Positions 42,901-49,892 of a stretch of 64,000 nt of DNA are shown one piece after another (the first letter of the stretch is position 1; the number at the start of each line of letters is the position of its first letter). The translations under genes and the position numbers were made by a program. The DNA is from Pseudoduganella rivuli (lineage in GTDB: Bacteria; Pseudomonadota; Gammaproteobacteria; Burkholderiales; Burkholderiaceae_D), in the NCBI RefSeq assembly GCF_009674485.1, contig NZ_WKJJ01000003.1, positions 1-64,000 on the forward strand. The letters are read 5' to 3'. The notes beneath the pieces are model-generated. The model saw nothing but the letters and a program-made list of their open reading frames with translations. It was not told where the DNA came from and searched no databases.

Positions 42901-44225
42901 TCCTGCGCCAGGCGGGAGGCCAGGAAGGCTTCCAGCAGGCGGTCGTTCAGCTTGATGCTGCCCAGCATGCCGAAGGTGCTGACGATGTATTCATCGTCGG
43001 CGATGCCCAGCGCCTGGCGGGCGGCGCGACGCGCTTGCACCGGATCGTTATCGGCGCCCTGGCCGCGCAGCAGCGGCAACGTACGCCAGCCGTCCGCGGC
43101 GCCCGGTCCGTACCATTTTTCCGCCAGCCGTTTGGAAAACTCGCTGTGCACGATGACGCCGGCCGCATGGTCCAGCACGTCCTTATTGCACGGGAATTCC
43201 CAGATCGATGGATTGCGGCCATGCTGGCTGTGGTAGTGCAGGCCGCTGTGGCCGTGCGACGCATACAGCGCATCCATGAAGGCGTTGGCCTGGTCGCCGT
43301 CGCGTTCCATGTTGTCGAGCACACCGGACAGATAAAAATCGTGCAGCACCACCACGCCGGGATGGCGTTTCAGCAAGCCGAACATGTGCTTGTGCATGTT
43401 CGAATTACCGAAATGGTAGACGATGCGGTCGAATTCGGCTGCATGGTCGTCGAACCATGCGGCGCTGCGGATGGGGAAGCGCTGCAACGCGGCGTCCGGC
43501 GTCGCACCAGGCGTCGCGATCAGTTCGATCTGGTAGTGCTGTTCGATTTCCGCCAGTACTTCCGCGCTGTAATCGGCAATGCCGGAGTGTTCCGGCGGCA
43601 GCGGGGAAATGTAGGCGAGGCGGGGGCGGGCGGCGGATGCCGCTGGCGCCGGTGCGGGAATATCCGCCAGCGCCGCAAGCAGCGCGGCGGCGCCCGTGTC
43701 ATCCGGCGCGGCGGCCACCGCGTTGGCGCCCAGCGCCTTCAGCGGCGCCTGCACCGCATCGTCGCCTGCCAGTACCAGTTGCGCCGAGGCCAGCACGGCT
43801 TGCAACTGTTGTGCGTGGCGCAGCGTGCGTGCGCCGCTGTACAGCCACGCGGCGTTGAGTACACCGGGAATCGTATCGAGTTCCGCATCGGCATAGGCGC
43901 CATCCAGGCGCAGCGCTTGCACGACAACGTCCGCGCCGAGCGACGCGAAAAAGCCCTTGCGCACTTCGCGCGCGGTATGGCGTTGCCAGTTGCCGGTGGC
44001 GCCGCGCGGCGCGGTGTACGTCAGGATGCGCGCAGGCGGCAGCACTTGCGCCAGTTCCGCGCGCAGCGTATCGATGCTGTCCGTATGGCTGCCGTGCAGG
44101 GCGGCGATGGTAGTATGGCCCTCCTGTACACAGCGGGCGGCCAGGGCTTTGACCAGCGCCAGCGCCGGGGAAGAGGCGGGGGCCGCATCCAGCTGGCAGC
44201 CCTGTAAATCGATGACGATGCGCAT
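39909..44225 (-). CDS. Giant glycosyltransferase with three GT4-like units
   Basis: A 1438-residue cytoplasmic protein. Unit 1 (about 1-600) has YISPLPPEHSGIADYSAEVL and a late RGESSASALDCLLHGVPTI donor-site motif. Units 2 and 3 (from about 640 and 1035) both begin LLVDxSALVQADFKTGIQRVVR-like and end SEGEGFGLPLIEAA, the E-x7-E donor motif of GT4 enzymes. It probably adds several sugars in sequence to a growing lipid-linked polysaccharide exported by the Wzm/Wzt pair. Three fused catalytic units suggest a repeat unit of up to three sugars. It starts 2 bases after the FkbM gene. Confidence 0.9.
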   Translation of the reverse strand: MRIVIDLQGCQLDAAPASSPALALVKALAARCVQEGHTTIAALHGSHTDSIDTLRAELAQVLPPARILTYTAPRGATGNWQRHTAREVRKGFFASLGADVVVQALRLDGAYADAELDTIPGVLNAAWLYSGARTLRHAQQLQAVLASAQLVLAGDDAVQAPLKALGANAVAAAPDDTGAAALLAALADIPAPAPAASAARPRLAYISPLPPEHSGIADYSAEVLAEIEQHYQIELIATPGATPDAALQRFPIRSAAWFDDHAAEFDRIVYHFGNSNMHKHMFGLLKRHPGVVVLHDFYLSGVLDNMERDGDQANAFMDALYASHGHSGLHYHSQHGRNPSIWEFPCNKDVLDHAAGVIVHSEFSKRLAEKWYGPGAADGWRTLPLLRGQGADNDPVQARRAARQALGIADDEYIVSTFGMLGSIKLNDRLLEAFLASRLAQDRKCRLVFVGANDPGPYGLALQQRIADSGLGQRIRITGFASATDYAHWLAASDTSVQLRTKTRGESSASALDCLLHGVPTIINAHGASADLPDHVLVKLADEFTTSDMVQALETLHGDSARRAQLSQAARAFVRAEHSPAHVGRLYVEAIEHFAQHSQAASYGRMVTALARPDAPRPPSQAALLDLAAAIAHNRAQAGQGRRQLLVDISALVQADFKTGIQRVVRSIVLALLKNPPPGYRVEPVYSQGLMRPYRYARRFTSSMLGGQFAPQAAEYGKTLEDAPVDTGAGDMFLGLDLAANSNMQNEALLLDMRRRGVAIWFVVYDLLPLLRPDCFTYGTDKHYGDYIKSMTTVVDGIASISRAVSDEVAEWLATHPNRRVTPVQLGYFHLGADIDASAPSTGLPPNAERVMQAVQSAPTLLMVGTLEPRKGQGQALAAFELLWQQGVDVNLVIVGKNGWMVEQLVKRLENHPQRENKLFWLPGVSDEMLVKLYGSCAALLAPSEGEGFGLPLIEAAQKKLPIIARGIPVFREVAGEHAYYFDGKEPQDLAGAIVQWLELHRAGKAPPSSAMPWLTWEQSAQQLMDVTVHGNHHGKFEAGEVAPQLLVDVSAVARDDLKTGIQRVVRAQLSELLRTPTTAYHVFPVYLTDEGGHWHYRYARRYIHQMLGTDSHGVIDEEVKVAAGDVFYSPDFFPRAVIEAARNGLYERWRSQGVRVHFLIHDILPVLRPEFFPPRTDSEFGQWLSAVSANADRLICISDAVADETRNWLQQAAPQATVPPMAVVHHGADIAASTPSKGLPDDAGAVLADLASAPSFLMVGTIEPRKGHLQALDAFEQLWAGGSDVRLVIVGGEGWKGLPDGQRRTIPSIIGRLSNHPELGKRLHWLRGISDEYLDQVYGASACLLVPSEGEGFGLPLIEAARHGLPLIARDIPVFREVARDHALYFSGKDGAQLAAAVQEWLQLNEAGQVAASTGMPWQTWAQNVAVLTETLFPKAA

Positions 44226-44227
44226 GT

Positions 44228-45565
44228 TCAGTGTTTCGCTTGTTGTTCAAAGGCGCGCTGCAAGTCGGCCAGCACCGTGCGTGCCGACTGGGGCAGGGCG
44301 CGCAGCAATTCCGGCACGTCCGGCGCGGTTTGCGCATCCGGCGCGGTGGCGCTCTTGGCGGCAGCCAGCGTGGCGGCGACCTTCTGTTGCAGCCAGGGCG
44401 ACCTGGCAATGATCGGCAACGTGGCGCGGCGCAGGCTTTCGCGCGACGTCAGCCATTTCAGGCCGCGCCGCAGCGCGCCCTTGGCCTTGCGTTTGACCAG
44501 GTTGGCGGGGCTGTTGTCGCCGCGCCGCATGATGAAGCGCATCGGCGCGGTGATGCGCCACGACGTGCTGGCATAGACGGCCAGCAGGCGCTGTTCCAGG
44601 TCCTTGCCCCACGCATCGGTGCTGTTCAGCGTCGCTTGCAGCGCTTCCGCGCGGGCTTCCAGCGCGTGCAGCTTGACCTGCGTTTGCAGCAATTCGTCGG
44701 TGACTTTCGCGCTGTGCGCCTGTTCGGATTCCAGCGCCTGGTGCAGCTTCGCGTTGTCTTGCTGCGACTGGTCCAGGTTGCCGGACAATTCGTTGGCATA
44801 GCCATCGAGCTGCTCGATGCGCTCCCAGCCTTCCTTGACTTGCCGCGACAGGTCCTTGCCCTTGGCCCACGCCTTATCGAGGTGGTGCGTGATGAATTCA
44901 TCGAAGACGTTGGGCTGGATATCGAGCGCGGCCAGCAGTTCGCTGTGCTCGTCCGCCACGTAGTAGCGGTTCAAGCCGTCGAAGTAGGCGTAGCGGTAGC
45001 CGTGCGGCAGCACCAGGTGTTCCCACGTCTCGTGGTTGGTGGTGCGCTGGCCCGGCAGCGTGGCTTCGATCACCAGCACCCACGGGCGCCAGCGCTGGAA
45101 ATCCATGCCTTTCAAGACTTCGCCCTCGAAGCCTTCCACGTCGATTTTCAGGAAGTGGATCTCGCCCTGCGCGTGTTCCGCGCAGATATCGGCCAGGGTG
45201 CGCATCGGCACCTTGACTTCCGTGACGTCATAGCCTTCGGCCCGGTGTTCCTTCGCCACGGCGGCGTCGGTCGAGGCCCAGCCATTCATCGACGGCACGT
45301 CGAACAGCGTGATTTCGCCTTGTTCGGCGCCGGCCGCGCAAGTCAGGTTGATGTCGCGCGGGCGCTGTTCGACGAACGGCTGGCGGTACGACGGCATCGG
45401 TTCGACATTGACGCCATGCCAGCCGGCGTCGTAAAACGCCTTGGTGACGGAATGCAGTTCCGGGTCGTTGGCGCCGACGTCGATGTAAAAGCCGTGCTGA
45501 ATTTTGCCGAGCGCGCGCCACAGCAGCACGTCTTCGAAATTCTGGGAATAGGAAATGAAGGTCAT
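44228..45565 (-). CDS. FkbM-family methyltransferase with coiled-coil tail
   Basis: A 445-residue protein. Residues 1-210 are an FkbM-type SAM-dependent methyltransferase (SQNFEDVLLWRAL, YIDVGANDPELHSVTKAFYDAGWHGVNVEPMP, FLKIDVEGFEGEVLKG). Residues about 235-315 form a long charged coiled coil (GWERIEQLDGYANELSGNL onward), followed by a basic tail. It probably O-methylates a sugar of the exported glycan; chain-terminating methylation with a coiled-coil length ruler is known for WbdD-type O-antigen systems, which is a tempting parallel but not proven. It sits 8 bases after wzt. Confidence 0.9.
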   Translation of the reverse strand: MTFISYSQNFEDVLLWRALGKIQHGFYIDVGANDPELHSVTKAFYDAGWHGVNVEPMPSYRQPFVEQRPRDINLTCAAGAEQGEITLFDVPSMNGWASTDAAVAKEHRAEGYDVTEVKVPMRTLADICAEHAQGEIHFLKIDVEGFEGEVLKGMDFQRWRPWVLVIEATLPGQRTTNHETWEHLVLPHGYRYAYFDGLNRYYVADEHSELLAALDIQPNVFDEFITHHLDKAWAKGKDLSRQVKEGWERIEQLDGYANELSGNLDQSQQDNAKLHQALESEQAHSAKVTDELLQTQVKLHALEARAEALQATLNSTDAWGKDLEQRLLAVYASTSWRITAPMRFIMRRGDNSPANLVKRKAKGALRRGLKWLTSRESLRRATLPIIARSPWLQQKVAATLAAAKSATAPDAQTAPDVPELLRALPQSARTVLADLQRAFEQQAKH

Positions 45566-45573
45566 GGCAATGT

Positions 45574-46803
45574 TTATGCTGGGGCGCGGCTGATTTCAAT
45601 GGTGGGTTCGATCCACGCCGAACCTTCGAAATAGGGGCGGCGCATGTTCACGACCGTGAACACCAGCGCCAGGTCGCGCCATTCGTAATTATTGACCAGG
45701 TGGGTTTCCGTGCTGACGATGGCGGTCGCCACCGAATACGTGCCGGCGCCCAGGTTGGCGTTGAAGCGGAAGCGGTACACGTTCGCCTCGCCCGGCTGCA
45801 CGTCCGACAGCGGCAATTGCTGCAAGTCGGTATTGGTGCCATACATCGGCTGGCCCAGGCGGTCCTTGATCATGTAGCCCAGCACCATGCGGGGAATGTG
45901 CGCCTTGGCCAGCACCGTCACCTGCAACGTCACGGTGGAACCCACGTCGATCACTTCGACCGGTTGTTCGTTTTCGTCGAGCAGCGCGATGTGCGACACC
46001 GTCGCTTCGCCGGTGCCGGACACCACCTGCACCTTGCCGTCATCGCGCGACAGCAATTGCAGGTTGCTGTTTTCGCGGTCGGCAATCAGCGCATTGTAGT
46101 AATCCATGATTTCTTCGGGCGGGCCTTCGCGCGACAGGCGGCCGCCATCGAGCAGGATGGCGCGGTCGCACACGGACTGGATGGCCTGCTTGTCGTGCGA
46201 CACCAGCAGCAACGTGGTGCCGGCGCGGCGGTACTGGCGGATGCGCTCGAAGCTCTTGTGCTGGAAGTAGGTGTCGCCCACGGACAAGGCTTCGTCGACG
46301 ATCAGGATATCCGGGCGGCGCGCGGTGGCGACGGAAAACGCCACGCGCATCTGCATGCCGGACGAATACACGCGCACCGGCTGGTCCATGTATTCGCCCA
46401 CTTCCGCGAACGCTTCGATTTCCGGCATCAGCGCCGTGATTTCATCGACGCTCATGCCCAGCAACTGGCCCGCCATGTAGACATTCTGGCGGCCCGTGAA
46501 ATCGGGATGGAAACCCATGCCCAGTTCCAGCAACGCCGCCACCTTGCCTTCCATGTAGACGGAGCCGGTGGTGGGTTGGGTGGTGCCGGTGATGAGCTTT
46601 AACAGCGTGCTCTTGCCGGCGCCGTTAATGCCGATCAGGCCCACGGCTTCACCCGGCGCGACATGGAAATTGATGTCTTGCAGGATCCACTTCAGCTTGT
46701 GCTGGGGCCCCTGGAACGGCAGCAGCCATTCGCGCAGGCGCGACGAGCGGGCCGGATATTGTTTATAGGCCTTGCCCAGGTTGGTGACAGTAATCGATCC
46801 CAT
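45574..46803 (-). CDS. wzt: Polysaccharide ABC exporter ATP-binding protein with carbohydrate-binding tail (Wzt-like)
   Basis: A 409-residue ATPase of the Wzt/RfbE/TagH family. The nucleotide-binding domain has GINGAGKSTLLKLITG (Walker A), YSSGMQMRVAFSVA (signature) and DILIVDEALSVGD (Walker B) in the first 240 residues. The C-terminal 150 residues form a beta-sandwich (VSHIALLDENEQPVEVIDVG ...) of the kind that binds the modified end of the polysaccharide. It energises export across the inner membrane. Its start overlaps the wzm stop by one base (TGATG). Confidence 0.95.
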   Translation of the reverse strand: MGSITVTNLGKAYKQYPARSSRLREWLLPFQGPQHKLKWILQDINFHVAPGEAVGLIGINGAGKSTLLKLITGTTQPTTGSVYMEGKVAALLELGMGFHPDFTGRQNVYMAGQLLGMSVDEITALMPEIEAFAEVGEYMDQPVRVYSSGMQMRVAFSVATARRPDILIVDEALSVGDTYFQHKSFERIRQYRRAGTTLLLVSHDKQAIQSVCDRAILLDGGRLSREGPPEEIMDYYNALIADRENSNLQLLSRDDGKVQVVSGTGEATVSHIALLDENEQPVEVIDVGSTVTLQVTVLAKAHIPRMVLGYMIKDRLGQPMYGTNTDLQQLPLSDVQPGEANVYRFRFNANLGAGTYSVATAIVSTETHLVNNYEWRDLALVFTVVNMRRPYFEGSAWIEPTIEISRAPA

Positions 46804-47603
46804 CAGAGTTCATCCACCATTTCACCCGCACGGTGGCGGAACAGATACAAGCCCAGCGCGCACAGCAGCAGCGCCAGCACAAACGGCCCGGCCAGCGACG
46901 CCCAGTGCGGCGCCTGGCCCGTGACGAGGATATCCTGGCACGCCTTGATCGGGGCCGCCATCGGGTTGTAGGCCATGGCGTCGCGCAGGCCTTCCGGAAT
47001 AATCGATGACGGGTAGACGATGGGCGTCAGCCAGAACCAGAATTGCAGGAAGATCGTGAAGAACTGGCCGACGTCGCGGAAGAACACGTTCAGCACGCCC
47101 AGCACCATTCCCAGGCCGATCGCCAGCAGCACCATCAGGCCGATCACGGGCGCCAGCAGCAGGAACACGGCGCCGGGGAACTGGCCGGATGCCAGCAGGA
47201 ACACCGTGAACAGGCCGAAGATGATGCCGAAGTTGCTGAGCGCATTGAGCACCACGATGACGGGCAGGCAAATGCGGGGAAAGCTGATTTTCTTGAGCAG
47301 GTTGGCATGCTCGAGGAACATGTTTTGTCCCCGCGCGAGGATTTCCGAAAACAAGCCCCACGTCAGGATGCCGGCGCACAGGTAAATGCTGTAGCCATAC
47401 TGGCTGGTATCGCCCGGCAGGCGGCTTTTCATCACTTGCGAAAAGATCAGCGTGTAAACCAGGATCATCGCCAGCGGGCTGAGGACGGTCCAGGCCGCGC
47501 CCAGCATGGTGTTGCGGTATTTGGCCTGGAATTCGCGCCGTACGCTGCCCATGACAAAGCCGCGGTACGACCACAGTGCCCGCATCATCATGCCCGAAAT
47601 CAT
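46803..47603 (-). CDS. wzm: Polysaccharide ABC exporter permease (Wzm-like)
   Basis: A 266-residue inner-membrane permease of the ABC-2 type with six helices. The motif REFQAKYRNTMLGAAWTVLSPLAMILVYTLIFSQVM at the N terminus and the tail YNPMAAPIKACQDILVTG are typical of O-antigen/capsule exporters. First gene of the nine-gene operon that continues to 32148. A TATAAT on the minus strand at 47711-47716 in the 220-base upstream gap may be the -10 of its promoter, though no good -35 is visible. Confidence 0.95.
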   Translation of the reverse strand: MISGMMMRALWSYRGFVMGSVRREFQAKYRNTMLGAAWTVLSPLAMILVYTLIFSQVMKSRLPGDTSQYGYSIYLCAGILTWGLFSEILARGQNMFLEHANLLKKISFPRICLPVIVVLNALSNFGIIFGLFTVFLLASGQFPGAVFLLLAPVIGLMVLLAIGLGMVLGVLNVFFRDVGQFFTIFLQFWFWLTPIVYPSSIIPEGLRDAMAYNPMAAPIKACQDILVTGQAPHWASLAGPFVLALLLCALGLYLFRHRAGEMVDEL

Positions 47604-47783
47604 GCCGCCACCCGCGATACGGGCAGCAGGTGTGCTGTTGAAACTGTCATTTGAAATGCTGGTGCGGCGCGGTTCAGGCGGCGCAATCTGGAAAACTGGT
47701 AGGAGGCGGCATTATACCGTACTGCGGCGGGGGGACTTGCCACACATGTAACAAGTTGCTGCAAGGGAAATTATTGAAACGTA

Positions 47784-47817
47784 TGCTTGGTGGCTTGGCG
47801 AACCGTCATCCACCAAG
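47784..47817 (-). terminator. Hairpin after the CRP-like gene
   Basis: GCTTGGTGG (47784-47792) pairs with CCACCAAGC (47809-47817), 9 bp, just beyond the stop of the crp/fnr-like gene. The minus-strand continuation ATACGTTTCAATAATTT is U-rich but broken. Confidence 0.5.
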
Positions 47818-47824
47818 CGCCGGA

Positions 47825-48574
47825 CTAGCTCTGCACCAGCTTCTGCAACGCTTCCGGATTCTTGATCACCAGCCGGTGCGGCTCTTTCTGCACAATCCCC
47901 TGCTGCACGAGGGTTAACAGCGCCCGCGTCACGGTCTCGCGGCTGGTATTGATCATGTTGGCAATATCCTGGTGCGTCGGCAGGTTTTCCACCACGGTGC
48001 CGTCCGGATTCTTTTTCTGCATCAACACCAGGTACGTGTAAATCCGTTTGGCCGTATTGTTAATACTGAGCAATGCCCGGAATTCCGAGTCGCGCTGGAT
48101 TTTTTGCGCCAAGTGTTGCAGCATCTGGCGCGCCACGGACGGGCAGTGCGAAAACAGGTGCATGGCCGTGGGAGCGGGCAGGAAGGCGACCAGCACGTCC
48201 GTCAACGCCACCACCGAGGCGGAACGGGTGGTGTTATTAATCAGTGCAATTTCGCCAAAAAAGTCGCCGGGCGCCAGCATGCGCAAACCAATGGCGCGGC
48301 CGTCTTCCGTCACGTCGATGACTTGCAACTGGCCGGCCAGCAGGAACATCAATCCGTCGCCGCTGCCGCCCTTGTGCAGGACGACTTCGCGTTTTGCATA
48401 TTGGCGGATGCGGATATCAGCCTTGACCTTGACAATTTCCTCATCGGTCAACTCGGCCAGCAATGGAATTTTGCGCAGGTGAATCTGAATGCTGCGCTCT
48501 TCCGGCGCTGGCGCGGCGCTGTCGGGCGCCGCCGCGTCAGAACTTTCACTGGAAATAGAGCTGGATGACTTCAT
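47825..48574 (-). CDS. CRP/FNR-family regulator with cAMP-type binding residues
   Basis: A 249-residue transcription factor. The cyclic-nucleotide domain (about 35-150) has GDFFGEIALI and TTRSASV, so the Glu and Arg-Ser that hold the ribose and phosphate of cAMP in E. coli CRP are present. The C-terminal HTH reads HQDIANMINTSRETVTRALLTL; the recognition-helix residues Arg, Glu and Arg (RETVxR) that read TGTGA in CRP are conserved. FNR iron-sulfur cysteines are absent. It is therefore a good candidate to bind the three TGTGA-N6-TCAC[A/G] boxes further along. It lies downstream of the TPR and cyclase genes on the same strand. Confidence 0.92.
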   Translation of the reverse strand: MKSSSSISSESSDAAAPDSAAPAPEERSIQIHLRKIPLLAELTDEEIVKVKADIRIRQYAKREVVLHKGGSGDGLMFLLAGQLQVIDVTEDGRAIGLRMLAPGDFFGEIALINNTTRSASVVALTDVLVAFLPAPTAMHLFSHCPSVARQMLQHLAQKIQRDSEFRALLSINNTAKRIYTYLVLMQKKNPDGTVVENLPTHQDIANMINTSRETVTRALLTLVQQGIVQKEPHRLVIKNPEALQKLVQS

Positions 48575-48650
48575 TGGTTCGAATTTGGATGGCTGTACCG
48601 TAATGGTACCTTAGATGGCGCCGGACACGCCGGGCACAAGATGCTGGCGG

Positions 48651-49892
48651 TCAAGGTCCCTGCCACTGCCAGCTCAACTGCAATTGCCGGTTATTGTACT
48701 GAAAGATCGGGATATTTTCCTTGTTGATGACCTGGCGTGCTTCCAGCACCACATTCTGGCTGCGCGTGACCGGGTAAATAAACGTGGTGCGGAACACGTG
48801 CGTGGTCTGGTCGCGCACTTGGGCAATGACGCCCGGTGCATAGGGCAGGCTGCTTTTCCATGCCTGCATGGTATAGCCGAGGTCGGCTGTGATGCCGCTG
48901 CCGTAGCGGTGCCGCCACTGCAGGCTGGATGACCAGCCGCGGCGGTCGCCGCCAGGGCGGGCCGAGGCCGCCTTGTCTTCCTGCACGCCCAGGCTGGCGT
49001 TGATGGACGTCGTGCCGCTGCGCCGGCTCAGCATGCCGCGCAATTCTCCCGTGGTGGAATCGAAATTTTGCAGCGTGACATAGCTGGCATGCGTCAGGCC
49101 GCCCAGCACGTGGAATTGCAGGCTGTAAGGCAGGGGCATGGGCGGGCCAACCCGTGCCTGCAACTGATACTGGCGCTGGTAAAACTGGCCGCCCAGGGTA
49201 ACGAAGCCGGCCAGCGCGGAGCCGCGCACGCTCCAGTCGCCAAAGCGCCACGGGGTTTCCGCACCGGCAAACAGCGCGCCGCTGTCGTATTTAGTCAGCG
49301 TATCGTTGTGCCGGCCCTGGAATTGCACAAAGCCGATGGCGCCATTGGGCCCGATGTCGCGCAGGTATTCGCCCGACAGCATGGTGTACTGGTCATGCTG
49401 CGGACGGAACTCGGGCGACAAGCCCAGGTCCGCCACGCCGAGGTCGCGGGTGGAGCCCTGGTTGACGTTTTGATCAATGCCGCGCGACACCGTGATGCTG
49501 TATTGGCTCAGTGGCAGCGCGCCGACGCAGCCGGCGCTACGGGTGTTGGCAATCAGCTGGACAATGCCCGGCGGCGGGTCGAAACGCAGTTCGATGACGT
49601 TAAACAAACGTTCCGCTTCGTCCTGGTTGCCCAGGCTGCATTGCAACAGCGCCAGCTCCAGCCAGGCGCCGGCGTGCGATGGCGCCATATCGATCACGCG
49701 TTGCAACGTGGCATTGGCGTCATTCTTGCGGCCTTCCGCGATGGATTGCAGCGCCTTGTCGTACAGGATATCGGCTTCGCTGGGCGGGGCGGCTTGCTGC
49801 TCGGCATGCGCCGGCGCGCACGACAGGGCGACCAGCATGGCGGCAAGGGCCGCCAGCACGGCAGCGCATACACGGTCGCGGTGGCGGCTCAC
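48651..49892 (-). CDS. Outer-membrane protein with TPR head and beta-barrel-like body
   Basis: A 413-residue protein. A signal peptide (to about residue 30, APAHA) is followed by two TPR-like helical repeats (ADILYDKALQSIAEGRKNDANATLQRVIDMAPSHAGAWLELALLQCSLGNQDEAERLF). Then come about 290 residues of alternating, amphipathic strands ending QLQLSWQWQGP, like an outer-membrane barrel. The organisation recalls Slam-type surface assembly proteins, but I cannot claim that family. Its start overlaps the cyclase stop by 4 bases, so the two are co-translated. Confidence 0.75.
   Translation of the reverse strand: MSRHRDRVCAAVLAALAAMLVALSCAPAHAEQQAAPPSEADILYDKALQSIAEGRKNDANATLQRVIDMAPSHAGAWLELALLQCSLGNQDEAERLFNVIELRFDPPPGIVQLIANTRSAGCVGALPLSQYSITVSRGIDQNVNQGSTRDLGVADLGLSPEFRPQHDQYTMLSGEYLRDIGPNGAIGFVQFQGRHNDTLTKYDSGALFAGAETPWRFGDWSVRGSALAGFVTLGGQFYQRQYQLQARVGPPMPLPYSLQFHVLGGLTHASYVTLQNFDSTTGELRGMLSRRSGTTSINASLGVQEDKAASARPGGDRRGWSSSLQWRHRYGSGITADLGYTMQAWKSSLPYAPGVIAQVRDQTTHVFRTTFIYPVTRSQNVVLEARQVINKENIPIFQYNNRQLQLSWQWQGP

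Noticed and set aside
39882..44207. 1441-codon open frame on the plus strand opposite the triple glycosyltransferase
   Set aside because: GC3-driven antisense frame, rich in Arg/His/Gln without recognisable domains, while the minus frame shows three GT4-like units.
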